Positions 18,096 through 26,954 of a DNA stretch of 64,000 bases are shown in pieces. The position numbers and the translations under genes are program-made. Every line of letters starts with the position of its first letter. Within the stretch, counting starts at the first letter, position 1. Location: contig JAQUYD010000004.1 in assembly GCA_028692035.1 (NCBI GenBank), positions 78,831 to 142,830 on the forward strand, in the 5' to 3' direction. Source of the stretch: Oscillospiraceae bacterium. Lineage in GTDB: Bacteria; Bacillota; Clostridia; Oscillospirales; Ruminococcaceae. The notes under the pieces were generated by a model, which was given only the letters and a program-made list of their open reading frames with translations, searched no databases and was not told where the DNA came from.

Positions 18096-19314
18096 ATACC
18101 ACCTGAAACAGGTAAAATTTCAGATAATTGGTTTCCGGCACATTCCACAGGATCGGATGATCCGGCGACTGCTGGCGCGCTTCAATTTGCCGCAGGGAAA
18201 CCCGTGCGTCAAACGCAGCAGCCCGCAGCATTTTGCAGAACAATTCCTCCGTCATAAAATGGGAGCAGGAGCAGGTGGCCAGATATCCGCCTCGGGGCAG
18301 CAGCTTCATAGCCCGCAGGTTGATTTCCTTATACCCGCGCATGGCTGCTTCCACCGTTTGGTGCGATTTTGTAAACGCAGGGGGATCCAGGATAATATAA
18401 TCATACGGCTGGCCGGACAGGGACGGCAGCAGGTCGAACACGTTGGCCGTCTCAAAACTCATGTCTGCGCCCAGCCCGTTTAAATCGGCGTTGTGCTGGG
18501 CCATCTTCACCGCGTCCCCGGAAATGTCCACCGCATGGACATGGGCTGCGCCAGCTTTTGCCGCGTTGAGGGCAAACGAGCCGGTGTGGGTAAAGCAGTC
18601 TAGCACCCGTTTGCCGGGAGCCAGCGCCGCCGCCGCCCGGCGGTTATACTTCTGATCTAAGAAAAATCCGGTTTTTTGGCCGTTTTCAAAATCCACCTGA
18701 TAGCGGATCCCGTTTTCCACAATCTCGGTCCTGGTACTATCCGGCAAAGGCAAGCCCGCTAGCGGGAAAAAGCCCTTGTTTTCCTCCATCCCTTCCAGTT
18801 TGCGGATGGCCACATCGTTTCGCTCATAAATCCCGCGGATCACCTGCCCGTCCTCTTTCAGCAGCCGGTACAGTTCTTCAAACAGCATCGGTTTGAGCCG
18901 TTCCATCCCCAACGACAGGGTCTGGGTCACCAAAACATCTCCGAACCGGTCCACTGTAAGCCCCGGGAAAAGGTCCGCTTCTCCGAAAATCAGGCGGCAG
19001 CAGTCTGCGTCGGCGCCCATGACCGTTTTGCGGTATTCCCAGGCGTGGGATAGCCGGCGGCGGAAAAAATCCCGGTCAAATCGGTCGTTGGCGTTGGCGG
19101 AGATGACCCGGATGCGGATTTTGGAGTGGTGATTGTAAAACCCTACCCCCAGATAGCGATCCTTGGAACTTACAACCTCCACCAGGCTGCCATCCTCGCA
19201 GGGGGCCTGCAACGACACAACCTCCGTGTCGTATACCCAAGGGTGTCCCTCCCGCAGGCGGGCCTCCCCCTTTTTTGTAATGCTTGCCTTCACAAAATTT
19301 CTATCGGCTGCCAT
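18094..19314 (-). CDS. rlmI: Class I SAM-dependent rRNA methyltransferase, RlmI-like
   Basis: A 406-residue protein with an N-terminal PUA domain (KKGEARLREGHPWVYDTEV, about residues 14-32) and a C-terminal Rossmann methyltransferase. SAM motif I is VLDCFTHTGSFALNAAKAG (near 230-248); the catalytic-region motif is ILDPPAFTKS and the late Cys motif TCSCSHFM. This is the architecture of RlmI, which makes m5C at position 1962 of 23S rRNA in E. coli; the exact site here is inferred. Its stop codon runs directly into one half of a terminator whose other half is 5.4 kb away across the mobile element. Confidence 0.9.
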   Translation of the reverse strand: MAADRNFVKASITKKGEARLREGHPWVYDTEVVSLQAPCEDGSLVEVVSSKDRYLGVGFYNHHSKIRIRVISANANDRFDRDFFRRRLSHAWEYRKTVMGADADCCRLIFGEADLFPGLTVDRFGDVLVTQTLSLGMERLKPMLFEELYRLLKEDGQVIRGIYERNDVAIRKLEGMEENKGFFPLAGLPLPDSTRTEIVENGIRYQVDFENGQKTGFFLDQKYNRRAAAALAPGKRVLDCFTHTGSFALNAAKAGAAHVHAVDISGDAVKMAQHNADLNGLGADMSFETANVFDLLPSLSGQPYDYIILDPPAFTKSHQTVEAAMRGYKEINLRAMKLLPRGGYLATCSCSHFMTEELFCKMLRAAAFDARVSLRQIEARQQSPDHPILWNVPETNYLKFYLFQVV

Positions 19315-19329
19315 GGAACTCTTCCCCTC

Positions 19330-19686
19330 TTATTTTAATTGGCCATTTCCCTCTTTTTTGCGCCACTGCTCCAGCAACCTTCTGCTGGGGCTTTCCGCTG
19401 GGACATGTTTTTCCAGATAGGCACAGGGATAATCGGCGCAAGCCCCGCAGTGGGGCAGATTTTTTTGCCGCGCACAGGTGCGGATAAAACATCCGCTGCA
19501 AAAAACCGGAAGTGTATGATCCGCCGCCCGGCACCCGGTACAGTGGATATCCGGCGGCGAAAGGAGCCTCTCCGCCGTGGAATAGCGCCGGGCAAGGTCC
19601 TTTTTCGCCGCATCGTCATCACTGGCATATGCTTGGTACACTGGACACCGGTCACACCGGAACCCACAATAAGCAATCTCCTCCAC
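19330..19686 (-). CDS. DUF3795 cysteine-rich protein
   Basis: A 118-residue cytosolic protein with many cysteines: YCGFRCDRCPVY near the start, then CTGCRA, FCSGCFIRTCA and HCGACADYPC. These spaced Cys motifs define the DUF3795 family and suggest zinc or iron-sulfur binding. The function is unknown. It lies 15 bases upstream of the rlmI-like start on the same strand, so the two are likely one transcript. Confidence 0.85.
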   Translation of the reverse strand: MEEIAYCGFRCDRCPVYQAYASDDDAAKKDLARRYSTAERLLSPPDIHCTGCRAADHTLPVFCSGCFIRTCARQKNLPHCGACADYPCAYLEKHVPAESPSRRLLEQWRKKEGNGQLK

Positions 19687-19794
19687 CGCCCAGTCCCCCC
19701 CCCGCCATTTCTTTTGGCTATCATATCATATTTCCCGCAAAAATAGAAGCACAAAGGCAATCGCCATGCGGGATGTAGGAATCTGGCACAAAAA

Positions 19795-19857
19795 AATCAC
19801 AAAATTAAAAAAATCATAATTTTTTTAATTTTTAGAAAATTCTTTTGATTTTGTGAC
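19795..19857. repeat. Nested AT-rich palindromes before the secreted repeat protein
   Basis: Exact arms AAAATTAAAAAAAT (19801-19814) and ATTTTTTTAATTTT (19819-19832) around CATA, inside an outer pair TCACAAAAT/ATTTTGTGA. The gap 19687-19948 holds no gene; these palindromes could be operator, terminator and promoter DNA of the secreted protein. Confidence 0.5.
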
Positions 19858-19948
19858 TTTTTTGAGACTTTTCCGTAGTATACTCAGGTCAGTAAATGAG
19901 AAAAAGAAAAAATAGATGACAGCATGTCTGATTACAGGAGGAACTTTT

Positions 19949-20998
19949 ATGAGAGAAAACAACCAGAAAAATAGCAAAAAAAGAACTGTTGTGCTGGCGA
20001 TTCTTTTGGCACTGATGCTTTCCGGCGGTGCCGCTACCGTCTCTTTGGCAAAAAACTTTTCCAGACAGGATCAAGTGGCTGTAAACCATGTCTCCGGTGC
20101 GGATCAGAATATCATTGATGGCGCTATTCCCCAGGGGGCTGCACCAGAAATCCAAAGCACTGCAGGGGACACGGAAACTGTTGTCCTGGAGAATGCTACC
20201 AACGTAGCGCCGCAGCAGATCATTACCGCTGCGCCGGTTGTCTCTACCATTTCTGATGACCTGTCCGTTCCCACTGCCGCTCTTCCGCAGCAGACGCTGG
20301 CGTCCGTAGCCAATGGCGAACTTGTAGAACGTGAACCCGTTTCTCATGTCAACCCGGTCGTTCCTTCCGATCCGGTTGTTCCCTCTGAGCCAGTCGTTCC
20401 CTCTGAGCCGGTTGTTCCCTCTGAGCCAGTCGTTCCCTCTGAGCCGGTTGTTCCCTCTGAGCCAGTCGTTCCCTCTGAGCCAGTCGTTCCCTCTGAGCCG
20501 GTCGTTCCCTCTGAGCCGGTCGTTCCCTCTGAGCCGGTCGTTTCCGAACCTGAGGCTTCCATTTCCAGCAAAGGTATTCAGTGGATCCAAACCCAGTTGG
20601 AAACCGAAGGCACTGTAATTTACAACTATTTTTCCACCAGAAAAGCCAAATCCACCTTGGATTCCACCGGTAAAAACTTCGCTCCTGAAGTCAATGCCGG
20701 CCTGATTAGCGCAGGAATTGTTGGCGAAGAGGACGATTTTGGCTGGAGAATTTACAAATGTGATGGCCAGACTGAATCCGGCTATAACATCTTCTGGGCA
20801 GATACCGATCTGAACGAAACCGTCAAAGGTGAGCGTTTTGACGCTGTAAAATACAACACCGAGACCGAAGTTTCCATAGAAGGTGATATGACAGTTAAAT
20901 CCCAGACCGTAGAAGGCAAAACCTTTAACGCAATGGACGGCGGTTCTTTTGAAGAAAAAGAAGAGGTCGTTGAACCTGTGGAGGATGTCGAAGCCTAA
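19949..20998 (+). CDS. Secreted protein with VVPSEP tandem repeats, function unknown
   Basis: About 349 residues. It starts at ATG after AGGAGG. A lipid-free signal peptide ([15 protein letters not shown] then [15 protein letters not shown], cleavage near residue 34) is followed by a Thr/Ala-rich spacer, then ten six-residue repeats (one VVPSDP, nine VVPSEP; about residues 137-196), and a C-terminal domain of about 145 residues ([20 protein letters not shown] ... [21 protein letters not shown]). The tail is acidic with no LPxTG or membrane anchor, so the protein is probably released or held non-covalently. The Pro/Glu repeats look like an extended wall-spanning stalk. The C-terminal domain is not recognised. 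Confidence 0.85.
   Translation: MRENNQKNSKKRTVVLAILLALMLSGGAATVSLAKNFSRQDQVAVNHVSGADQNIIDGAIPQGAAPEIQSTAGDTETVVLENATNVAPQQIITAAPVVSTISDDLSVPTAALPQQTLASVANGELVEREPVSHVNPVVPSDPVVPSEPVVPSEPVVPSEPVVPSEPVVPSEPVVPSEPVVPSEPVVPSEPVVPSEPVVSEPEASISSKGIQWIQTQLETEGTVIYNYFSTRKAKSTLDSTGKNFAPEVNAGLISAGIVGEEDDFGWRIYKCDGQTESGYNIFWADTDLNETVKGERFDAVKYNTETEVSIEGDMTVKSQTVEGKTFNAMDGGSFEEKEEVVEPVEDVEA
20357..20536. repeat. Ten tandem 18-bp coding repeats
   Basis: The unit is GTCGTTCCCTCTGAGCCG with two alternating third-base variants; the first unit encodes VVPSDP and the rest VVPSEP. The head-to-tail arrangement without spacers marks a minisatellite inside the secreted-protein gene, expected to vary in copy number. 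Confidence 0.95.
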
Positions 20999-21000
20999 TA

Positions 21001-21056
21001 AAAGAAACAAAAAGAGCGGGAAGCTTTGAAAGCTTCCCGCTCTTTTTGTTTCTTTT
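21001..21056. terminator. Strong bidirectional terminator
   Basis: AAAGAGCGGGAAGCTTT and its complement enclose GAA, with longer AAAGAAACAAA/TTTGTTTCTTT flanks. It separates the convergent secreted-protein and aminotransferase genes. Confidence 0.95.
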
Positions 21057-21084
21057 TTGCACCTTTCGGCGCATCTGCCCAACA

Positions 21085-22152
21085 CTATTGATCTAAAATA
21101 TCCGCCAGCGCGCAGATGAAAGCGGCATTTTGTTTGCTATCTCCAATGGAAACCCGGGACAATTCAAACGCGCCGATCAAGATTCCCCGTTTAGCGCATT
21201 CTACTTTGAGTTTTTGAGGATCCATATGCGCATCAAAATATAAAAAGCTCGTCTGGGAATGATAGACTTGACAACCCAATTTCTCCATCTCTTTGATCAG
21301 ATAATGCCGGCCCTCTTTGACCATCTGGTAGGAACGGGACAAAAAATCCCGGTCGCCCAGCGAGGCAGTCGCCCCGGCAATCGCTACGGTGCTCGTATTA
21401 AACGCGCCGGGGGAACGCATCAAATCGTCAATGATCGCCTCTTTGGCCAGGCCGTAACCAACGCGGATTCCCGCCATCCCATGGATTTTGGAAAAGGTTT
21501 TGAGCACAATGACAGAGTACCCTTCCGAGATCAGCGGCACCGCCGAGCGTACCGCCGGATCGTCCGCATATTCGATATAAGCTTCATCGATCATAATCAG
21601 AATATGCGCCGGCACTTTTTTCACAAAATCCTCCAATTCGGCCGCGCCTACGGCCATGCCAGTGGGATTGTTGGGGTTACAGATCACAATGATTTTTGTT
21701 TGATCGGTAATGGCTGCATACAGCCCGTCCAGATCAAAACGCATTTCCGCGGTTAGGGGGATCTCCACCGGAACGGCGCCGTTGACAACCGCCATATCCC
21801 GATAGGCCCCAAACGTCGGTGTACAGTATAAAACTTCATCTCCCTCGTCCAGATAAACCGCTCCAATCGCATCAATTACCGCGCTGGAGCCGCCGGCGGT
21901 GAACACATTGTCCCTGGTCAACCCGTACACCTCGCCAATGCGGTCTTTGAGCGCTACGGCATAAAAGTCCGGATACAGGTTACTTTTTTCCAGCGCCTCT
22001 TTCATGGCAGCCACGGCTTTCGGGGAAATGCCCAACTGATTTTCGTTCCAGCACATGCGGATAATTGGATCGCTGGTGGCAGAGCTTTTTCTTTGATTGC
22101 GGGGTGTGAAACCCATCTTTTCCATCGAGCGGCAAATCTTTGGGACCGACAT
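21085..22152 (-). CDS. HisC-like class I/II PLP aminotransferase
   Basis: About 355 residues, fold type I aminotransferase related to histidinol-phosphate aminotransferase. Start MSVPKICRSMEKMGF follows AGGAGGAATTGG. Visible motifs: AGGSSAVIDAIGAVYL, the PLP contact NPNNPTG, DEAYIEYAD (Asp and Tyr contacts) and the Schiff-base Lys in TFSKIHGMAGIRVGYG. A true hisC lies in the his operon at 31.3 kb, so this copy may act on another imidazole, aromatic or amino alcohol phosphate substrate. It is a monocistronic gene; the preceding FAD dehydrogenase is on the same strand 145 bases upstream. Confidence 0.88.
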   Translation of the reverse strand: MSVPKICRSMEKMGFTPRNQRKSSATSDPIIRMCWNENQLGISPKAVAAMKEALEKSNLYPDFYAVALKDRIGEVYGLTRDNVFTAGGSSAVIDAIGAVYLDEGDEVLYCTPTFGAYRDMAVVNGAVPVEIPLTAEMRFDLDGLYAAITDQTKIIVICNPNNPTGMAVGAAELEDFVKKVPAHILIMIDEAYIEYADDPAVRSAVPLISEGYSVIVLKTFSKIHGMAGIRVGYGLAKEAIIDDLMRSPGAFNTSTVAIAGATASLGDRDFLSRSYQMVKEGRHYLIKEMEKLGCQVYHSQTSFLYFDAHMDPQKLKVECAKRGILIGAFELSRVSIGDSKQNAAFICALADILDQ

Positions 22153-22296
22153 AACCAATTCCTCCTGTTCTGCGGTAAGCAGTTCGTATAATTGTATACA
22201 ATGCGGGTGATGCCCTGATTTTACCACGGCTTGGCCCAAATGTCCAGCCCAAAAAAATTTGATAAAAAAAGGAGGATCTCCATCCCCCTTTTCCGA

Positions 22297-23703
22297 TTAT
22301 TCCCGCCCCAGCAGCCTGCGGCCCATAAGCACCCCCATAACGGAAGCCATCATCAGGCCCCGGGTCCAACCGCTAGAATCCCCCAGGCAGTACAGCTTAC
22401 GGATGCTGGTATCAAAATTTCGGGCCATTTTGACCCGATTGCTGTAAAATTTCAGTTCCGGCGAATACAACAGCGTTTCCACCGAAGCGAAACCTGGCAC
22501 CACATGATCCACCGCCTGGATAAAGCCGATGATGTTGACCATCGCCCGGTACGGCATAGCGGCGGTGATGTCCCCAGCTACCGCATCCGGCAGGGTAGGG
22601 CGTACATTGGAACGGCCCAGCTCCTTGTCCCAGGTGCGCTTGCCATCTAAAATGTCGCCAAATCGTTGGACTAGGATCCGCCCGTCCCCCAGCATGTTGG
22701 TCAATTCCCCGATTTTCTGGGCATAGGCGATGGGCTGATTAAACGGCTCGGTGAAATGATGCGAGCACAAAATCGCCAAATTGGTGTTTCCGGATTTCTG
22801 CGATTTATAGGAGTGGCCGTTGACCACCGCCAAATCGTTGTCGTAATTCTCCTGGCTGACAAAGCCGCCGGGATTCTGGCAAAAGGTCCGCACCTTGTTT
22901 TTGAACGGCTGGGGGTAGCCGATAAGCTTTGATTCATACAGGACGTTGTTTACGTCCTCCATAATCTCATTGCGCACCTCTACCCGCACGCCGATATCCA
23001 CCGTTCCTGGCTCATGGGCAATCCCATGCCCGGCGCAGAGCTTTTCCAGCCAGTCGGCGCCCCGCCGGCCGGTGGCAATAACCGTTTCGTCCGCCAGAAC
23101 CTCCATGGATTGGGCGGGATCCTCGGCCTTGTGCAGCGCCACACCCCGGCATTCCTCTCCATCCAGCACCAGGTCCTCGCAATTCCAGCCAAACAGAATC
23201 TCCACCCCATTGGCCTGCAAGTATTCTTGGATGGCAAGATAGATCTCCTGAGCCTTTTCTGTTCCCAGATGGCGGATCGGGCAGTCCACTAGCTTTAGCC
23301 CCGCCTGGATAGCGCGCGACCGGATTTGTTTGACTTTCTCATCCGCGCCGATCCCCTCCACATGCCTGTCGGCTCCAAATTCTAGGTAAATGCCATCGGT
23401 ATATTCAATGGTCCGTTGCGCCAATTCCTCTCCGATGAGCTCCGGCAGCTCGCCGCCCACCTCACAGCTTAAGGACAGTTTTCCGTCTGAAAAAGCGCCC
23501 GCACCGGAAAATCCGGTGGTGATATGGCAGTAGGGCTTACAGTTGACGCACCGCCCCGTAAGACTTTTCGGGCAGCGGCGCTGCTGTACCGGGCTGCCTT
23601 TTTCCACCATCACAATCTTTTTGCGGCTTTTCCCCCGCACCAGCTCCAGCGCAGTAAAGATCCCGGCCGGGCCCGCCCCCACGATTACAACGTCACAGTT
23701 CAT
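22297..23703 (-). CDS. Uncharacterised FAD-dependent dehydrogenase (COG2509 type)
   Basis: A 468-residue flavoprotein. N-terminal dinucleotide site CDVVIVGAGPAGIFTALEL (residues 3-21), a cysteine group RRCPKSLTGRCVNCKPYC (about 42-59), GFSGAGAFSDGKLSLS, and a C-terminal FAD contact LYCLGDSSGWTRGLMMASVMG. These features define the broad family of NAD(FAD)-utilising dehydrogenases of unknown substrate. The Cys cluster could hold an iron-sulfur site or redox disulfide. The gene lies directly downstream of a guanine-class riboswitch and its own promoter, tying expression to purine status. Confidence 0.88.
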   Translation of the reverse strand: MNCDVVIVGAGPAGIFTALELVRGKSRKKIVMVEKGSPVQQRRCPKSLTGRCVNCKPYCHITTGFSGAGAFSDGKLSLSCEVGGELPELIGEELAQRTIEYTDGIYLEFGADRHVEGIGADEKVKQIRSRAIQAGLKLVDCPIRHLGTEKAQEIYLAIQEYLQANGVEILFGWNCEDLVLDGEECRGVALHKAEDPAQSMEVLADETVIATGRRGADWLEKLCAGHGIAHEPGTVDIGVRVEVRNEIMEDVNNVLYESKLIGYPQPFKNKVRTFCQNPGGFVSQENYDNDLAVVNGHSYKSQKSGNTNLAILCSHHFTEPFNQPIAYAQKIGELTNMLGDGRILVQRFGDILDGKRTWDKELGRSNVRPTLPDAVAGDITAAMPYRAMVNIIGFIQAVDHVVPGFASVETLLYSPELKFYSNRVKMARNFDTSIRKLYCLGDSSGWTRGLMMASVMGVLMGRRLLGRE

Positions 23704-23761
23704 TTTTGGCGCCTCCTCTTTTTGATAGGTCTTTCCCTTCTCTCTGCGATTCTCCTCACAA

Positions 23762-23872
23762 CAAAAAACCAGCCTTCCGGAACGGTATAGACCTCCCCTT
23801 TCGGGGGATTGCCTATAGTCAACTATTTCCGGTAGCTGGTAGAAACATTCATCCGATTATGAATTTATATAG
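23762..23872 (-). promoter_or_regulatory. Guanine-class purine riboswitch with terminator
   Basis: Read on the minus strand. P1 is CTATA (23868-23872) with TATAG (23813-23817). P2 is TTCAT/ATGAA with loop AATCGG; J2/3 is GTTTCTACC; P3 is AGCTA/TAGTT with loop CCGGAAA, so the GG and CC needed for loop-loop contact are present. J3/1 reads GACTAT, with the C that pairs with guanine. P1's 3' strand can instead pair with a downstream CTATA around a TCCCC/GGGGA stem (antiterminator). A final hairpin ends in TTTTTT (23763-23785). It lies about 60 bases before the FAD dehydrogenase. Confidence 0.88.
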
Positions 23873-23889
23873 CGCTAATCCAAGAAATT

Positions 23890-23918
23890 ATACTACCGGA
23901 AATAATTTTGTTTGTCAA
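23890..23918 (-). promoter_or_regulatory. Promoter of the riboswitch transcript
   Basis: Minus-strand TTGACA (23913-23918), 17-base spacer and TAGTAT (23890-23895), just upstream of the aptamer. An exact 11-base inverted repeat ATTTCCGGTAG links this region (23893-23903) with aptamer loop L3 (23825-23835). The bases from 23919 to 24104 show no gene. Confidence 0.6.
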
Positions 23919-24104
23919 GGAGTTCTTATTTTGTATGCCCATTTTGTTCATCAGAGTTCCCCATTCCCTTTGGCTGCGCCGCCATTTTTTCGACAGAGTG
24001 ACAAAAATATCGGATTTTTTAAAAAATTGGGCGGTTTTAGCTTGTTTTTCCTGCGAAAAATCTTTACACTATTGCCCATACGACGATAGGAGAGAAGTGC
24101 TTTT

Positions 24105-26765
24105 ATGAAAAAAGGATTGAAAATTTTTGCGGCAGCTTTCGCAACCGGCGGCCTGCTGCTCATTTTATATGCGACAAAGGATCTGTTTCCCTTTGGTGAA
24201 AATACTGTTTCCTGGTGTGACATGAATCAACAGGTGGTTCCGCTTCTGTGCGAACTGAAGGACATCTTGTCTGGAAAAGGCAGCCTGTTCCTCAACCTGC
24301 AAAATGCAGGCGGTATGAATTTTTGGGGCGTGTTTTTATTCTTTATTGCCAGTCCTTTTTCCTTTTTGGTGGCGTTCGTGGAAAAAAGTCAGATGATGCA
24401 CCTGGCAAATATCTTAGTCCTTTTGAAAATGATGCTCTGCGCCGGGTGCGCATCTCTTTTCTTCGACCGGGTGTTCCCAAAACTTCGGGCCGCCTTCACC
24501 CTCCTGTTGTCGGTCAGCTACGCCTTTTGCGGTTATACCATGCTGTTTTACCAGAATGTAGTCTGGCTGGACATGATGTATCTGTTCCCGCTGCTTTTGC
24601 TGTCTTTGCGGCGGTTGGAAAAAAGCGGCTCTTTTTTGCCGTTCGCCTTTTGCCTGGCAGCGATGATCACCGTCAATTTTTACTTAAGCTATATGCTGGT
24701 TCTGTTTCTGATCCTGGCAGTGGGGATTTGGGTGCTGTTTTTCTCCCCGCGGGAAACCCGTGGGCAGCGGACTGTTCAGCTAGGCGCCGGCACGGTGGGG
24801 GCGGCGGTGCTCTCCGCAGTGGTGTGGCTGCCGGCCCTTTTGCAGTATCTGAATTCCGCCCGGGGCGGCAACCTGTTCCAAAGTTTGGGAAGCGGTAGTT
24901 TTTTTACTCCCTTCAGCACCATTGGTATGCTGGTTTTATGCACTGCTATGATCGTCCCCGTTTTTATTTTTCAGTCGTTGCGCTGTATCCGCGGGGAGAT
25001 GGAAAATCCGCAGGAGCCCTATATCCTGGCCCTTTTTTCGCTGATGCTGATCCCGCTCATCATCGAGCCCATCAACAAGATCTGGCACACCGGCAATTAT
25101 CAGGCTTTTCCCGGCCGCTATGGATATATTTTCGTGCTGCTGGGCCTTTGCCTGGCGGCACAGATTTTGCAGCGCCCGGTGGAGCCTGCCTGCCGCCGTT
25201 CCGCAATCTCTTGGGCGGTACTGCTGTTTTTACTACTGGCAAGCGCCGTCTTCGCCGCTTGCATCTTATGGCAGATGTATCCCAAAACCCTCTCCACCTA
25301 TACCCGCACCTTATGGGGCAATGACAATTCCCTGCAGATTTTCCTGATCTTTTTCTTGCTGGCGGCGGCCTGCTATGGGTTGGGGCTGTTTTTATACCGG
25401 CACCGGCTGCTATCCCATCGGCTGTTTGTGATTTGCTTATGCGTTCTTACGGTGACGGAATCCCTTTTCTATAGCACCTGCTTTTTCTCCTCCACGGCGG
25501 GCCAGCCTTTCCTGAATGTGACCAGCCTGGAAGGGCAGATCCAGGACGACGGTTTTTATCGGGTAAAAAACAACCGAAAGAACTACGACATCAACTATAC
25601 CGGCGCCATCGGCTATAACACCTTAAACCATTATACCTCCCTGACCGGCGAGTACTACCTGCAGGGGATCCGCAAGCTGGGCTACTCCGGCTACTGGATG
25701 GAGGTCAGCTCCGTAGGCGGCACCCTGATCAGCGATGCACTTCTCAATCAAAAATATACCATCTACCGCCAGGAACCCTTGCGCGCAGACACCGTTTATT
25801 CCGACGGGGAGTACTCGATCCGCCAAAACAGCTATTTTCTGCCGCTGGGGATCGTCACCAGCGCCAACCTTTCGCAGGAGCAGGATCTAAAGCTATCCGC
25901 GCGGCCCTATACAGGGGAACATCTGCTGCAAACCCTTTCCGGGGGGCCGTCCATGGTTCAGGAATACCACCCTGCCTATACCAACAATGTCTCCCTGACC
26001 CGGGACGGCGAATTTTACAACATCACTCGGGAGAAGGGCGGCGACTCGATCATCGTATACCAGCTGCCGGCGGAAGAGGAGGCGCGCACCTACTATTTCG
26101 ACTGCGGCGACTCCCTGGAAAACAATCTTAGCGAACCTTATTACAAAGCCTTTTCCATCTATGTGGATGGAGATCTCGTCTGCAAAGAATACCCCACCCA
26201 GAGCCTCAACGGCATTTTGGAATTGACCGTCAGCGCCAATCAGCCGGCGCGGATCACCATAACCGTTCACAAGGATGTCTCGGTCCGCTCCTTCGGCGTA
26301 TTCAGCGTCTCCCATGAGGCGCTGGAAACAAATCTGGCCGCCGTGCGCACCGCCCAGCTACAGGTCGGAAGGGACACCGTCACCGGTACCGCCACCGCCC
26401 AGGAGGATGGCGAGTATCTTTTCCTCTCGCTGCCCTATGACAAAGGGTATACCGCCACCGTCAATGGGCAAACGATCCCGGTCCTTCGGGTGTTCGACAC
26501 CTGGATGGCCCTCCCCCTCTCTCAGGGAGAGAACACCGTAGAGCTACGGTATCAGCCGCCGGGGTTCGCCGCCGGCGCAGTTTTGAGCGCCGCCGGTTTG
26601 GTATTTCTCTTGGCGGCAGGATTTTTCCTCTACCGAAAGGGCCTGCGCCTACAGCGGCTGGAAAAGCTGTCCATTGTTCTTCTCTCTGTGCTCACTGCCG
26701 GCGTTTTTGCGGTGATCTATCTGATGCCGGTCGTCGTATACTTGGTTTATCAAATTTTAGGGTAA
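24105..26765 (+). CDS. YfhO-family multi-pass membrane protein
   Basis: An 886-residue GT-C-like membrane protein. A first membrane segment (KIFAAAFATGGLLLILYATK) is followed by a loop with SWCDMNQQVVPLLCELKDIL and about ten more membrane helices up to about residue 450. Next come a large extracellular beta-rich region (about 460-820) and two C-terminal helices. The family member YfhO of B. subtilis is implicated in glycosylating lipoteichoic acid; related proteins move sugars from lipid carriers. Substrate is not predictable here. It stands alone, with ribosome site ATAGGAGAG and a terminator behind. Confidence 0.9.
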   Translation: MKKGLKIFAAAFATGGLLLILYATKDLFPFGENTVSWCDMNQQVVPLLCELKDILSGKGSLFLNLQNAGGMNFWGVFLFFIASPFSFLVAFVEKSQMMHLANILVLLKMMLCAGCASLFFDRVFPKLRAAFTLLLSVSYAFCGYTMLFYQNVVWLDMMYLFPLLLLSLRRLEKSGSFLPFAFCLAAMITVNFYLSYMLVLFLILAVGIWVLFFSPRETRGQRTVQLGAGTVGAAVLSAVVWLPALLQYLNSARGGNLFQSLGSGSFFTPFSTIGMLVLCTAMIVPVFIFQSLRCIRGEMENPQEPYILALFSLMLIPLIIEPINKIWHTGNYQAFPGRYGYIFVLLGLCLAAQILQRPVEPACRRSAISWAVLLFLLLASAVFAACILWQMYPKTLSTYTRTLWGNDNSLQIFLIFFLLAAACYGLGLFLYRHRLLSHRLFVICLCVLTVTESLFYSTCFFSSTAGQPFLNVTSLEGQIQDDGFYRVKNNRKNYDINYTGAIGYNTLNHYTSLTGEYYLQGIRKLGYSGYWMEVSSVGGTLISDALLNQKYTIYRQEPLRADTVYSDGEYSIRQNSYFLPLGIVTSANLSQEQDLKLSARPYTGEHLLQTLSGGPSMVQEYHPAYTNNVSLTRDGEFYNITREKGGDSIIVYQLPAEEEARTYYFDCGDSLENNLSEPYYKAFSIYVDGDLVCKEYPTQSLNGILELTVSANQPARITITVHKDVSVRSFGVFSVSHEALETNLAAVRTAQLQVGRDTVTGTATAQEDGEYLFLSLPYDKGYTATVNGQTIPVLRVFDTWMALPLSQGENTVELRYQPPGFAAGAVLSAAGLVFLLAAGFFLYRKGLRLQRLEKLSIVLLSVLTAGVFAVIYLMPVVVYLVYQILG

Positions 26766-26806
26766 AACAAAAGCCCCGGATTTTAGATGGGTGCCCGTAA
26801 AACAAC

Positions 26807-26841
26807 AAAACTCCTGCTTGTATTACGCAAGCGGGAGTTTT
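26807..26841 (+). terminator. Terminator after the YfhO-family gene
   Basis: AAAACTCCTGCTTG and CAAGCGGGAGTTTT around a 7-base loop with a T run. A second, weaker inverted repeat (CGCACT... at 26851-26884) follows. No gene lies between 26766 and 26954. Confidence 0.8.
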
Positions 26842-26954
26842 TGTTCAATACGCACTACATGGTGAAGCCATGTATAGAAGTGCGCCATTGATTTTCAGAA
26901 TCACCCCATAATTTCCCAACAGGCGCCTCGACAAACCGGAATTTACCTGCTTAA

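Noticed and set aside
20357..20536. Regular repeats that could suggest a CRISPR array
   Set aside because: Units are 18 bp head to tail without spacers and lie in frame inside a coding region; it is a coding minisatellite.
20344..20571. Minus-strand frame made of TTGSEG repeats
   Set aside because: It is the shadow of the VVPSEP repeats on the other strand, with no ribosome site.
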